Assembly: GCA_026129865.1 (NCBI GenBank) | Contig: JAHCHG010000003.1 | Coordinates: 124,001-188,000 of the forward strand | Length of the DNA: 64,000 bases | From: Pyrinomonadaceae bacterium | GTDB lineage: Bacteria; Acidobacteriota; Blastocatellia; Pyrinomonadales; Pyrinomonadaceae | Reading direction: 5' to 3' | Shown: in pieces, positions 1-8,224 of the stretch | How positions within the stretch are numbered: the stretch's first letter is position 1 | How the letters are laid out: each line of letters opens with the position of its first letter | Translations under genes and position numbers: made by a program | The notes under the pieces: generated by a model | What the model saw: only the letters and a program-made list of their open reading frames with translations | What the model was told of the DNA's origin: nothing | The model's database searches: none

Positions 1-132
1 CGGGTGATTTTGCGAATTGGTCAATAAATCTTTGACTGTCCCGACTGTTCGTTTTCCGGTTCGTTGATCCTGTTTTAAGACAATTGCGACACGAATTCCA
101 GGACGTATATTTTTGCGTTCTTTTCCGTTCAT
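1..132 (-). CDS. YwbE family protein, 3' part cut by the window edge
   Basis: The minus strand encodes an open frame starting at ATG 132 and running off the window edge, so only the first 44 residues are visible. It begins MNGKERKNIRPGIRVAIVLK and continues with a QDQRTGK stretch and a VGTVKDLLTNS stretch. That is the hallmark start of the small (about 60-70 residue) YwbE/DUF2196 family, whose function is unknown. About 20 residues should lie outside the window. It sits upstream of recF on the same strand but is separated from it by a palindromic repeat, so an operon is not evident. Confidence 0.8.
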   Translation of the reverse strand, partial: MNGKERKNIRPGIRVAIVLKQDQRTGKRTVGTVKDLLTNSQNHP

Positions 133-159
133 AAATTATTACAATTAACCAAAGAATTA

Positions 160-250
160 GACGCAGATCTCCACGGATTAAGCAGATTTACGCGGATTTA
201 TTATCAAAAATAATCCGCGCAAATCCGCTTTATCTGCGTTTGTCCGCGTC
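160..250. repeat. Imperfect palindromic intergenic repeat (REP-like)
   Basis: Two arms of about 40 bases (160-203 and 209-250) are imperfect reverse complements around a short A-rich centre. They are built from variants of the words GCGGATTT and CTGCGT. It lies between the YwbE gene and the recF stop codon, so it can form a long hairpin downstream of recF. Dispersed palindromes with this wording occur in many bacterial genomes. No second copy was recognised in this window. Confidence 0.65.
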
Positions 251-273
251 CAATTTCCGGTTTTTTTCTTAAA

Positions 274-1398
274 TTAAATTTCAAAATTAGAAACTGTCTC
301 CGCTCTTAATGCTTCGCCGTTTTTTACATTGATGATTTCCGCGCCCGCGCCGAATCGTTGGACAAAGGATTCTTTAGAAGTTGTTACAAACGTTTGCGTT
401 TTGTCGCTGAGGAATTCCAGCAAGCGTCCGATTCTCTTGTAATCGAGTTCCGCATCAATGTCATCTAGCAGAAAAAGCGGATATTCGTTGTGCTGCGAAA
501 AATAAGCCGAAAGCGTCGAAAGCTGCAAAATAAGCAAAGCGCTTCTTTGCTGACCGGACGAGCCGAACTTCCGCAGATCGCGCCCGTCAAACGAAATTTC
601 AAGATCGTCCCGATGCGGTCCTATGAGCGAATATCCGGCGCTGAGTTCCGCCTGCACACGGATCTTCAATCGTTCTTCGAGCAATTCCGCATAATTATTA
701 AGATCGCCTTTTCCTTCAAGCGAAGAAAGATAGCGGATGGAAACGACTTCTTTCTCAAACAGCTGTTTTTCCAGATCTTCGTTCAATCGTTCGACATATC
801 GAACGCGCGCTTTGTGAATCTTCGCTGCGTTTTGAATCAGCTGTTCATTCCACGGTTCAAGCCGTTTCGCCGTTTCTTCGAGCGAAAGTTCATCTTTGTG
901 AGCCTTTTGCAGAAGCGCGTTTTTTTGGCGAAGCGTCCGGTTAAAATCTGAAAGCGTTTGAATAAACGCAGGAAATATCGCAACAATTCCGCCATCGAGA
1001 AACTTTCGCCGAGCGTCCGGCGAACCGCGAACGATCGAAAGTTCGTCGGAATTAAAAAGCAAAGCATGCAGCTGCCCGAGAAATCGCTGAACAGTTTCGC
1101 GTTTGTCGTTTACCGTTAAAATTTTCGTATTTCCCTCGATCGCGACCTGAACGGATCGCGAGATCCCGGCGCTTTGCCGAACTATTCCGCGAACAATGGC
1201 GAGAGTTTCGCCGAAATTTACAGCCTCGGTCAATCGAGCTGTTTTGAAGGATTTTGTCGTCGCAAGAAGATAGATGGCTTCGAGCCAATTCGTTTTTCCG
1301 TGTCCGTTATCGCCTGCAATGATGTTCAGTCCGGCGGCGCAAGTTATTTTACCGCTTAAATTGCGGAAATTTGTCGCCTCAAGCGTTTCCAGGATCAT
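274..1398 (-). CDS. recF: DNA replication/repair protein RecF
   Basis: RecF is an SMC-like ATPase that, with RecO and RecR, loads RecA onto gapped DNA. The 374-residue product has the normal length. It opens MILETLEATNFRNLSG, a typical RecF start, and has a Walker A loop GDNGHGKTNWLEAI at about residues 29-42. The C-terminal half carries the ABC-type signature region (FGSSGQQRSALLI) followed by the Walker B segment LFLLDDIDAELD. The other half of the pathway, recR, is at 23.6 kb. No dnaA, dnaN or gyrB gene is adjacent in the visible part. Identification is secure. Confidence 0.95.
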   Translation of the reverse strand: MILETLEATNFRNLSGKITCAAGLNIIAGDNGHGKTNWLEAIYLLATTKSFKTARLTEAVNFGETLAIVRGIVRQSAGISRSVQVAIEGNTKILTVNDKRETVQRFLGQLHALLFNSDELSIVRGSPDARRKFLDGGIVAIFPAFIQTLSDFNRTLRQKNALLQKAHKDELSLEETAKRLEPWNEQLIQNAAKIHKARVRYVERLNEDLEKQLFEKEVVSIRYLSSLEGKGDLNNYAELLEERLKIRVQAELSAGYSLIGPHRDDLEISFDGRDLRKFGSSGQQRSALLILQLSTLSAYFSQHNEYPLFLLDDIDAELDYKRIGRLLEFLSDKTQTFVTTSKESFVQRFGAGAEIINVKNGEALRAETVSNFEI

Positions 1399-1532
1399 GT
1401 TTGCATTTTAGCACAACGCGGCGCTGAAACTTTTCATCGAAAACTGGAAATTGATGCCTTATGAAGGTTTTCTTTAAACGTGCTGTTCACGCACATTTCT
1501 TAATAAAATCAATAAATTGCAGGAAAGAATAA

Positions 1533-2048
1533 ATGAAACTCCCAATAAGTTTACTTCTAACTCTGGTTTGTTCTTTTGCGTTGTTTGCGCAGAACGGAAA
1601 AACCGCCGCCGAAGATTTCGCAGCCGTTGACATTGCCGGGCAAACCGTAAAGCTTAGCGACCTTAAAGGCAAAGTTGTCGTTTTGACATTTTGGTCAACG
1701 AAATGCGTCATTTGCCACAGCGAGATCCCTAAGCTGAACGCGCTTGCGAAGGCAAACTCGGACAAAAATGTCGTTTTTCTCGGGATCACAATGAACGGCG
1801 AAAATCTGCTAAAGCCTTATTTGAAGGAAAATCCGTTTAACTTCAGGATCTTGCCGAACTCGTTCGGGATCGTTCTAAAATACGCTGACAAAGACGGCAA
1901 CGGAAATATCGCGATGGGTTTTCCCGCGCATTTTCTGGTCGATCAAAACGGCAACATAGAACTCAAAACCAGCGGTTTTGACAAGACGGAAAAGCTCGGT
2001 AAATCGATCGAAAGACTTCTGCAAAACGGCGGAGCGGTAGTCGAATAG
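1533..2048 (+). CDS. Secreted thioredoxin-like protein (TlpA/ResA type), copy 1
   Basis: This 171-residue protein has an N-terminal signal peptide (residues 1-20, ending LFAQ) and a thioredoxin fold of the AhpC/TSA-Redoxin-TlpA class. The redox motif is WSTKCVICHSEIP, with cysteines at about 58 and 61. CVIC is less common than CPPC or CGPC. It should act outside the cytoplasm as a thiol-disulfide reductant or oxidant; the partner is unknown. An AGGAAAG ribosome-binding site precedes the ATG. A divergent paralogue with the same plan follows 48 bases downstream, so the pair probably arose by tandem duplication. Confidence 0.85.
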   Translation: MKLPISLLLTLVCSFALFAQNGKTAAEDFAAVDIAGQTVKLSDLKGKVVVLTFWSTKCVICHSEIPKLNALAKANSDKNVVFLGITMNGENLLKPYLKENPFNFRILPNSFGIVLKYADKDGNGNIAMGFPAHFLVDQNGNIELKTSGFDKTEKLGKSIERLLQNGGAVVE

Positions 2049-2060
2049 ATTCGCAAAAAA

Positions 2061-2089
2061 TTGACTTTGCACGCCGGCGCAAATATAAA
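2061..2089 (+). promoter_or_regulatory. Putative sigma70-type promoter, possibly leaderless
   Basis: TTGACT (2061-2066) and TATAAA (2084-2089) are separated by exactly 17 bases. Transcription would start within a base or two of the ATG at 2097, and no Shine-Dalgarno sequence is visible. The downstream gene may therefore be read from a leaderless mRNA, independently of the first thioredoxin-like gene. Confidence 0.6.
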
Positions 2090-2096
2090 GTAGATT

Positions 2097-2639
2097 ATGA
2101 AATTTCTGCTATCGTTCGCGTTTGTCGTAGTTTTAGTATTTTCCGTCACCGGTCAAGAATCCGAAACTTCAAAAAATCCGGATAAAAAGACAGCCGGAAT
2201 TGTTTCGATAACCGGCAAAAGTTTTGGTCCGAACGAACTCATCGGAAAGGTCGTCGTGCTGAATTTCTGGTTTACAAGCTGTCCGCCGTGTTTGAAGGAA
2301 ATTCCCGAATTGAACAACATTGTCGATGAATACTCCGGCAAAGACGTTGTTTTTCTGGCTTTTGCAACCGATAAGAAAGATCAGATCGAAGCATTTATTG
2401 CTGAAAATCCTTTCAAATACAACCTGATTCCCGAAGCGACGATGCTGATGCTTCGATTTCTAGAACCTGACAAAAACGGGAGAATGGAAACGGCGTTTCC
2501 GACGCATATCGTCGTTGACCGAACCGGCAAGAAAACGGTTTACGAAACGGGAATAAAAGGTGTGGAAGTCGTGAAAAAGGAACTGGAACGCCAATTCAAA
2601 CCGGTCGACAACAAAGCTGCACCGGTTCCAACCCGTTAA
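2097..2639 (+). CDS. Secreted thioredoxin-like protein (TlpA/ResA type), copy 2
   Basis: This 180-residue paralogue of the preceding gene has a signal peptide (residues 1-19) and a thioredoxin domain. The motif is WFTSCPPCLKEIPELN, with cysteines at about 62 and 65, a CPPC centre typical of TlpA-like extracytoplasmic thioredoxins. The C-terminal part keeps the FPTHIVVDRTGK segment, which holds the cis-proline region. The function is inferred as thiol-disulfide exchange on secreted proteins; the specific substrate is not visible. It has its own promoter directly in front of the ATG. Confidence 0.85.
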   Translation: MKFLLSFAFVVVLVFSVTGQESETSKNPDKKTAGIVSITGKSFGPNELIGKVVVLNFWFTSCPPCLKEIPELNNIVDEYSGKDVVFLAFATDKKDQIEAFIAENPFKYNLIPEATMLMLRFLEPDKNGRMETAFPTHIVVDRTGKKTVYETGIKGVEVVKKELERQFKPVDNKAAPVPTR

Positions 2640-2655
2640 CCGCACGCGGCAAAGG

Positions 2656-2684
2656 TTGTTTCGTAAAAAAATTTGCGGTATATT
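2656..2684 (+). promoter_or_regulatory. Putative promoter of the tRNA-Ser gene
   Basis: TTGTTT (2656-2661) and TATATT (2679-2684) are 17 bases apart. The -10 box ends 14 bases before the first base of the mature tRNA at 2699, which fits a tRNA promoter with a short 5' leader. Confidence 0.6.
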
Positions 2685-2698
2685 CTGAATTCGCCTGC

Positions 2699-2784
2699 GG
2701 AGAGGTAGCCTAATTGGTAAGGCAGTAGTCTTGAAAACTACCGCGAGTAATCGCTTGCAGGTTCGAGTCCTGTCCTCTCCGCCA
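2699..2784 (+). tRNA. tRNA-Ser (anticodon UGA), CCA encoded
   Basis: The acceptor stem pairs GGAGAGG (2699-2705) with CCTCTCC (2774-2780), followed by discriminator G and an encoded CCA. The anticodon arm is GTAGT-CTTGAAA-ACTAC, giving anticodon TGA. The D arm contains GCCTAATTGGTAAGGC, and the T arm contains the GTTCGAGTCC loop. A long variable arm with a GCGA/TCGC stem and the G73 discriminator are serine-tRNA traits, so the isotype call is supported by three independent features. Confidence 0.95.
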
Positions 2785-2815
2785 TTTATTATTTTCCAAC
2801 TTTCGATTCGACAAT

Positions 2816-2839
2816 CCCCGTTTCAGAGCGGGGTTTTTC
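2816..2839 (+). terminator. Rho-independent terminator after tRNA-Ser
   Basis: The stem CCCCGTT/AGCGGGG with a 4-base loop is followed by TTTTTCTTT. It lies 32 bases after the tRNA CCA end. Confidence 0.8.
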
Positions 2840-2939
2840 TTTGCGCAGAATTTTTTTCCGGTAAATGCAACTCATAGCGCGTTCAGTTACTCAAAGCGGT
2901 TTAGAAACCTTATATAACACAACAACTTGGAGAAATGAT

Positions 2940-3383
2940 ATGAGACTTGTTCCGATAGTATTCGTGTGTCTAATTTTCGCTTTACCGGCAGCGGCGCAAA
3001 ACGGGAATGGTGAAAACGCTCCGGTGGGCGTGGAAGAAATCACTCTGGCAAAGGACGATGGAAACGGTGAAATGGGCGATGAACAGGAAGAGTTCATGCC
3101 GACCGATGTGCCGATTCATTGCTCGGTTTTGCTCGATTCCATAAAAGCGTCAAGCGTTCGAATGGAGATCGTATTATTAAAACCGGGAAGCGCAAGTTCC
3201 GGATCGAAGATCGTAACCGTAAATTTTAAAACTAACGGGCAGCACGACCGGATAAATTTCACAGGAAGACCTGAAAAACATTGGAAGACGGGCAATTATA
3301 AAGTCGATATTTATATCGATGGAAAACTGTCAAAAAGTAAAGAATTTACGGTGATATCAACGAAAGCAGGCGAGAAACCTTAA
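2940..3383 (+). CDS. Secreted protein of unknown function
   Basis: I take the ATG at 2940, preceded by GGAG, instead of the longer open frame from 2865, because it puts a clean signal peptide (MRLVPIVFVCLIFALPAAAQ) at the N-terminus. The mature protein has about 127 residues. After an acidic linker (DDGNGEMGDEQEEF) it has a compact beta-rich segment of the kind found in small Ig-like periplasmic domains (KIVTVNFKTNGQHDRINFTG, then WKTGNYKVDIYIDGK). I do not recognise the family. It stands alone between the tRNA terminator and the M1 peptidase gene. Confidence 0.7.
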   Translation: MRLVPIVFVCLIFALPAAAQNGNGENAPVGVEEITLAKDDGNGEMGDEQEEFMPTDVPIHCSVLLDSIKASSVRMEIVLLKPGSASSGSKIVTVNFKTNGQHDRINFTGRPEKHWKTGNYKVDIYIDGKLSKSKEFTVISTKAGEKP

Positions 3384-3625
3384 CCGGAATGAAGGAGAAC
3401 TCTGAAATTATCCCCGCCTTATCGATAGAAATCTTAAGTCGCGTGTCCGCTCCCACGTATAACGACCGCATTTAGATAAAAAAAATTTCATCAGAAAGCT
3501 GACAAAAGCTTTGGCGGTTCGTTCGATTAAAACGATCGCTGTCGCGCCAGCTTTGTTCGATTTTCAAGAAAATTCCTATAGAATGGTTGCATACCAAAAA
3601 AGTACTTGAAACGGAGTCTCAACTA

Positions 3626-5503
3626 ATGAAAAAGTTTATCGAATTATTTGATTTGAAGGCATTTCTATTCGTCATTATTTTTGCGTTTGCCGCCAGCGGG
3701 CAGACGCAGGATTTTCATTCTTATTCAAATCCCGGAGAGATCAGGGTTACACATATCAACCTTGATTGGGATGTTCTGTTCGATAAGAAAATTCTGTCCG
3801 GCTCGGCGGTCTTGTCTTTCGAACGTGTCAACAAAGATCCGAATGCACTGCTGAATCTCGATACGCGGGCACTGGATATTCAGAAAGTTGAGACGTCGGA
3901 CGATGGCGGGAAGACATTTTCAAACACTAAATTCCGCCTCGGCGAAAACGACAAATATCTTGGCACTCCGTTGACGATCGAACTGCCTGCAAAGGCAGAC
4001 CGCGTCAAGATCACCTATTCGACGAGTCCGGACGCTTCGGGTTTGCAATGGCTGACGCCGGAACAAACCGCCGGAAAGAAATCGCCGTTTATGTTTTCGC
4101 AAGCACAGGCGATCCATGCGCGGTCGTTTATTCCGCTGCAGGATTCGCCTGCGGTTCGGGTAACCTATTCTGCGAAAGTTCGAACGCCGAAGGGTCTGCT
4201 CGCGGTAATGAGCGCCGAAGGCAACACAGAGGACAATGCCAAACGCGGCGGCGATTATTCGTTTAATATGCCGCGGGCGATACCCCCTTACTTGATCGCG
4301 ATCGCCGCCGGTGATCTTAAATTTCAAAGTTTAGGAAAAATGACCGGCGTTTATTCCGAACCGTCAATACTTGAAAAATCAGCCTACGAGTTGGCGGATA
4401 CGGAAAAAATGGTTGCCGCGACGGAAAAAATTTACGGAAAATATCGATGGGGACGTTATGACATCCTTGTTCTTCCGCCGAGCTTTCCTTTCGGCGGCAT
4501 GGAAAATCCGCTTTTGACCTTTGCGACACCGACGATCCTTGCCGGCGACCGCAGTCTTGTTTCGTTGATCGCGCACGAACTTGCGCATTCATGGTCGGGA
4601 AATCTTGTAACCAATGCAACATGGCGCGATTTTTGGCTCAATGAAGGGTTTACGACATATCTTGAGCGGCGGATCATTGAAGCGGTTTACGGAGTTCCGC
4701 GCCGCGAAATGGAGGCGTCGCTCGGGAAAAATTCGCTGATGGAAGAACTTAGCGGAATGGACGAACGCGATCAGATCCTTCACGTCGATCTGAAAGGTCG
4801 CGACCCGGACGAAGGTTTTACGGGAGTTCCGTATGAAAAAGGCGCTCTCTTTTTGCGTTATCTGGAAGAAACTTTTGGTCGTAAAACCTTTGATAAATTT
4901 GTCCGCGATTATTTTGACAAATACGCTTTTCAAAGTATAACGACGGAAACCTTTGTCGATCATTTGGAAAAGAATCTTTTGTCAAAGAATCCAAAATTGG
5001 TTTCCCGGGCGGAGATCGAAAAATGGCTCGAGCAGCCCGGTTTGCCGGAGAACGCTCCTTCGCCGAAATCCGACGCTTTTGCGAAAGTTAAAATTCAGGC
5101 GGACAATTTCCTTAACGGAAAAACGGCGGCATCGCAGCTTGCGACGAAAGGATGGACGACGCACGAATGGCTCCACTTTCTAAAATCTATGCCGGCAGAT
5201 CTCGGCTCTGAGCGGATGGCGAAATTGGATGAAGTTTTTAAGTTCACCAAGATCGGAAATTCCGAAATAGCGTTTCAATGGCTGATGATGTCGATCGCGC
5301 AAGACTACAAACCTGCAGACGCGCGTCTCGAAGATTTTCTGATAAACATCGGGAGACGAAAATTTGTCCGACCGCTCTTTGCCGAACTTGCAAAAACTCC
5401 TGCAGGAATGCAGCGCGCGTGCGAAATTTACGCGAAATCGCGTGCGGGTTATCATCCCATCACGCAGAGCTCGGTTGACTCGATCGTTTCCTGCGACCGG
5501 TAA
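3626..5503 (+). CDS. Secreted M1-family zinc aminopeptidase, leukotriene A4 hydrolase-like
   Basis: The ATG at 3626 follows a GGAG site and gives a signal peptide ending at about AASGQ; upstream in-frame codons lack this. The product has 625 residues. The M1 substrate motif GGMEN is at about residues 290-294, and the zinc site is HELAH (317-321) plus the glutamate of WLNEG (340). Around the site the wording FGGMENPLLTFATPTILAG and SWSGNLVTN follows leukotriene A4 hydrolase closely, more than PepN. The C-terminal helical domain is also of the LTA4H type. The expected activity is removal of N-terminal residues from peptides outside the cytoplasm; epoxide hydrolase activity cannot be inferred. 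It is monocistronic. Confidence 0.9.
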   Translation: MKKFIELFDLKAFLFVIIFAFAASGQTQDFHSYSNPGEIRVTHINLDWDVLFDKKILSGSAVLSFERVNKDPNALLNLDTRALDIQKVETSDDGGKTFSNTKFRLGENDKYLGTPLTIELPAKADRVKITYSTSPDASGLQWLTPEQTAGKKSPFMFSQAQAIHARSFIPLQDSPAVRVTYSAKVRTPKGLLAVMSAEGNTEDNAKRGGDYSFNMPRAIPPYLIAIAAGDLKFQSLGKMTGVYSEPSILEKSAYELADTEKMVAATEKIYGKYRWGRYDILVLPPSFPFGGMENPLLTFATPTILAGDRSLVSLIAHELAHSWSGNLVTNATWRDFWLNEGFTTYLERRIIEAVYGVPRREMEASLGKNSLMEELSGMDERDQILHVDLKGRDPDEGFTGVPYEKGALFLRYLEETFGRKTFDKFVRDYFDKYAFQSITTETFVDHLEKNLLSKNPKLVSRAEIEKWLEQPGLPENAPSPKSDAFAKVKIQADNFLNGKTAASQLATKGWTTHEWLHFLKSMPADLGSERMAKLDEVFKFTKIGNSEIAFQWLMMSIAQDYKPADARLEDFLINIGRRKFVRPLFAELAKTPAGMQRACEIYAKSRAGYHPITQSSVDSIVSCDR

Positions 5504-5537
5504 CTTATGAATAATCTGTCGGGACGGTTCGTACGTC

Positions 5538-6155
5538 GTGTTTGCAGAATTCAGCAGGGAGCCAGATCATGGGGAGTTGAAGAACTCGAGACCAATCAGT
5601 TTTGCCGCGCGTGCGGGTCAAACCTGACCATCGTGCGCGCAGCGATTGAAACTCCGGATAAGATAACCCAGTCCGCTGTACTTGCTCGCAGCGAGGTAGG
5701 CAAGGCATTTGCCGCGAAAATTCGCGAAGTGAACGTTTCCAATCTTCCTTCGGTCGCGAAAAATGTGCTGCCCGAAATTGAGAAGTTTCTTGAATCTTCG
5801 GAAGAGAAAAGGTTTCGTCTAATCGCAGCGGGAGTATCCTAGCCTCGATCGGGTTCGAGGTTGCCGTCGCGTCTTCTGTTCTTTCCTTTTTGCCTGGAAA
5901 CTATCTAATAATTCTTGCAGGATTTGGCGTGGTTAATTTTTCATCGGGATCAGTTTCTGTCTGAACGGCATGTTCTTCACGATTCCGGCAAAAGAGATCG
6001 CGGATAACAAGGACGAAGCCGACCGCCAGCGTTCCATCGATCAAACGACGCAGCCGCGCCTGAACGCGTATCACGGTCCCGACTCGAAAAGCCGCGATTT
6101 CGGCTCGGTCGTTGAGAGCACAACGCGCAATCTAACAAAAACCGGCGACGATTAA
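5538..6155 (+). pseudogene. Decayed zinc-ribbon membrane protein gene
   Basis: Three frames carry consecutive pieces of one protein type. Frame 1 starts at GTG 5538 and reads VFAEFSRE, resembling a damaged MFCxxCG start. Frame 2 (to the stop at 5842) has NQFCRACGSNL, the second zinc knuckle, and a cytosolic linker. Frame 3 (about 5833-5956) reads a hydrophobic stretch SILASIGFEVAVASSVLSFL, then a second one. The last frame reads GMFFTIPAKE and a tail ending SVVESTTRNLTK. Each switch equals loss of one base. Zinc-ribbon proteins with two TM segments and a similar tail are common in Acidobacteriota (from memory). Translating only the 5507-5842 frame would give a misleading hypothetical gene. 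Confidence 0.7.
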
Positions 6156-6203
6156 CGAATTCCGCATTGATCGATCTTTTGCGCGCTTTCCGCGTTTTCA
6201 AGT

Positions 6204-7472
6204 ATGCTGCACAATTTAGCAAATAAGTTCCGATCAATAGCACCTATCTTTCTTCTGATTCTTGGAATTGTTATTCCGACGAACGCGCAAATTTCTGCAC
6301 AAGAACGGCTCGCTGTTTTTGACCAGGTTTGGTCGGCGATCAACGAACGATACTACGACAAATCCTTCAACGGAATCGATTGGGAAAAGTCGCGGAGAAT
6401 TTATCGAAAAAAAGCCGTCAAATCCTCGTCGGGCAATAAGTTTTTCGCGATTCTCGATGAAATGGTTTCGCAGATCCGAGATTCGCACACCCGCGTTTAT
6501 TCTCCCGATCAAGTAGAAGCACGGCGTTCGGGCGGATCGACTAGCGCCGGATTTAGAATTGAAATCTTGGACGAACTTCCCGTGGTCATTGAGGTCGATC
6601 CCAGATCCGACGCGGCATTAAACGGTTTACAAAACGGAATGATCGTACGGTCAATCGACGGCGTTCCATTCAAAAAGGCGTTCAAAGCGGCGGAGAAACG
6701 AGCCGGAGTTTCGTCGTCCGCCCGCTCTGCGACGCTTCGCGCGCTATCACTTTTGATATCGGGAATCGCGGGTTCGTCTTCAGTTCTGGAAGTTCAAAAT
6801 GTTGACGGTTCGCGGAAAACGATCCGTTTTGAACGTTCACGGTTCAAAAAGACACCGCCGGTTGAATCGCGCTTGCTCAAATCAGGCATTCTTTACGTCA
6901 AGCTCCGATCTTTCGAACCTGACGTGTTGGAATCGTTTGAAAACTTGATCGGCAAAGCTGATTCGGCTCGCGGAATGATCCTCGATCTTCGTTCAAATTC
7001 GGGCGGCGATGGTGAAACCGGACTTGCGATCGCCGGAAAGTTTTTTAGAGATAAGAAACTTGTCGCTGAAATAATTACTCGAAACGGTAAACCGCCGGTT
7101 CCCGGGATTCCGATGAAATTAGAGATCGGCGCTGGCGAAGGCGCTTTTGTGGGACCGGTCGCAGTTTTGATAGATCAACGAACGGCAAGCACCGCCGAAT
7201 TGGTCGCAAATGCGTTTCAGGAACATAAGCGCGCCCGCGTTTTTGGGGAAGTTTCCTGTGGATGTGTCGTCGCTGTCATTCAGCCGTTAGAACTTTCGAA
7301 TGGCGGTGAATTGACCATAAGCGAATTTGGGTTTTTGACGTTTGCGGGAAAGAAGTTGGAAGGACAGGGCGTAATACCGGAAGTGATGGTTCCGCAATCG
7401 ATAAAGGACATTATCGAGGGACGCGACAGGGTTCTAGAAGCCGCCGAAATTTATCTTAGTTCGCGGGATTAA
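6204..7472 (+). CDS. S41-family (C-terminal processing type) peptidase, atypical active site
   Basis: This is a 422-residue protein with an N-terminal signal or anchor segment (residues 1-30). A PDZ-like domain lies in the middle (VIEVDPRSDAALNGLQNGM). The S41 core follows: LRSNSGGDGETG (oxyanion region) and DQRTASTAELVANA, which holds the presumed nucleophile serine. In classical CtpA proteases a catalytic lysine follows in a GKG context. Here the same place reads GEVSCGCVV and the lysine is absent. The related tricorn/IRBP-like S41 branch uses other residues, so activity is plausible but not proven. It probably acts in the periplasm on protein C-termini. It is convergent with the receiver gene. 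Confidence 0.85.
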   Translation: MLHNLANKFRSIAPIFLLILGIVIPTNAQISAQERLAVFDQVWSAINERYYDKSFNGIDWEKSRRIYRKKAVKSSSGNKFFAILDEMVSQIRDSHTRVYSPDQVEARRSGGSTSAGFRIEILDELPVVIEVDPRSDAALNGLQNGMIVRSIDGVPFKKAFKAAEKRAGVSSSARSATLRALSLLISGIAGSSSVLEVQNVDGSRKTIRFERSRFKKTPPVESRLLKSGILYVKLRSFEPDVLESFENLIGKADSARGMILDLRSNSGGDGETGLAIAGKFFRDKKLVAEIITRNGKPPVPGIPMKLEIGAGEGAFVGPVAVLIDQRTASTAELVANAFQEHKRARVFGEVSCGCVVAVIQPLELSNGGELTISEFGFLTFAGKKLEGQGVIPEVMVPQSIKDIIEGRDRVLEAAEIYLSSRD

Positions 7473-7481
7473 TTACTTGCT

Positions 7482-7874
7482 TCACTTCGAGAAATTCAAA
7501 ATAGTCAGGACCAGTTCCTCTGGTTCCACCGGTTTAGCAAGATGAACTTTATACCCCATCGACAACACCTTGACGCGGTCGCCTGGTCGGGCGTGTCCGG
7601 TAAGGGCGATCGCCGGAATTTTTTTATCCAGTCCCTGGTTCATTTCGTTTAATTTCAAGATAAGCGAAAATCCATCTTCGCCGGGCATTCCGATGTCGCT
7701 AATTACGAGATCGATCGGATTTTTTCTAATCGTCTCCATTGCGGACTCAACACAGTCCGCAGAAAACGCGGTCGCCCCTTCATTTCCGAGAATGAAGCAA
7801 AGCAGATCACGGGCGTCCTCGTCGTTGTCAACGACCAAAACGCGACGTTCATTAAGTCTTTTTGTGGGGGGCAT
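7482..7874 (-). CDS. Single-domain response regulator (CheY-like receiver)
   Basis: The 130 residues form one receiver domain and nothing else. Acidic pocket residues lie in VVDNDED (about 15-20), the phospho-acceptor is D60 in LVISDIGMPGEDG, the switch threonine is T92 (ALTGHA), and the conserved lysine is K114 (LAKPVEPEEL). With no output domain it must act through protein contacts, as a phosphorelay shuttle or a kinase-bound regulator. The nearest kinase gene starts 2.3 kb upstream on the same strand, but the RRM gene lies between them, so pairing is only a guess. Confidence 0.9.
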   Translation of the reverse strand: MPPTKRLNERRVLVVDNDEDARDLLCFILGNEGATAFSADCVESAMETIRKNPIDLVISDIGMPGEDGFSLILKLNEMNQGLDKKIPAIALTGHARPGDRVKVLSMGYKVHLAKPVEPEELVLTILNFSK

Positions 7875-8170
7875 TGTTTTCTTCCTTTAAAATTATTCAA
7901 ACGCCAGATCAGACAAACAAAAACCTTTGCCGGAACAATTAAAAATCATTTCCGTTTCGTTAATCTTGTGTGTAAAGCAGCGAAACCGTGTTCGGTTTTT
8001 CTTTTGAACCTGAAACTTTTAAGGCACCCGAAGATAAAAAATGAAGATCGGATGCAAGAAAACAGAATATTAGAAATTCCTAATATGCTTTTAGCTAACA
8101 GGACTTTAATAATTTCTTAAAAAAAGGGAAGTCAATAAGAAATTACTTCGGATAAGCGGTTTCGTCAACA
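7875..8170. other. Intergenic stretch upstream of the receiver gene
   Basis: This roughly 300-base gap contains no convincing gene. The only structure seen is a small hairpin AAACCG-TGTT-CGGTTT (7983-7998) followed by TTCTTTT on the plus strand. The part near 8090-8140 is A/T-rich and could carry the promoter of the receiver gene. Confidence 0.5.
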
Positions 8171-8204
8171 AAAAAATGCCCCTTGACAATGCAAGAGGCA
8201 TTTT
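8171..8204 (-). terminator. Rho-independent terminator of the RRM gene
   Basis: On the minus strand the stem pairs AATGCCTCTTG with a near-complementary CAAGGGGCATT and is followed by a run of T. It lies 20 bases after the stop codon at 8225. Confidence 0.8.
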
Positions 8205-8224
8205 AGTTTCATTTTGGCAATCAA

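Noticed and set aside
5507-5842. 111-residue zinc-finger protein as an intact gene
   Set aside because: Only the middle part is protein-like; the rest continues in other frames, so it is treated as part of a pseudogene.
7983-8005. Small hairpin plus T-run as a plus-strand terminator or small-RNA end
   Set aside because: Stem of only 6 base pairs and no plus-strand transcript or gene in front of it; evidence too thin.
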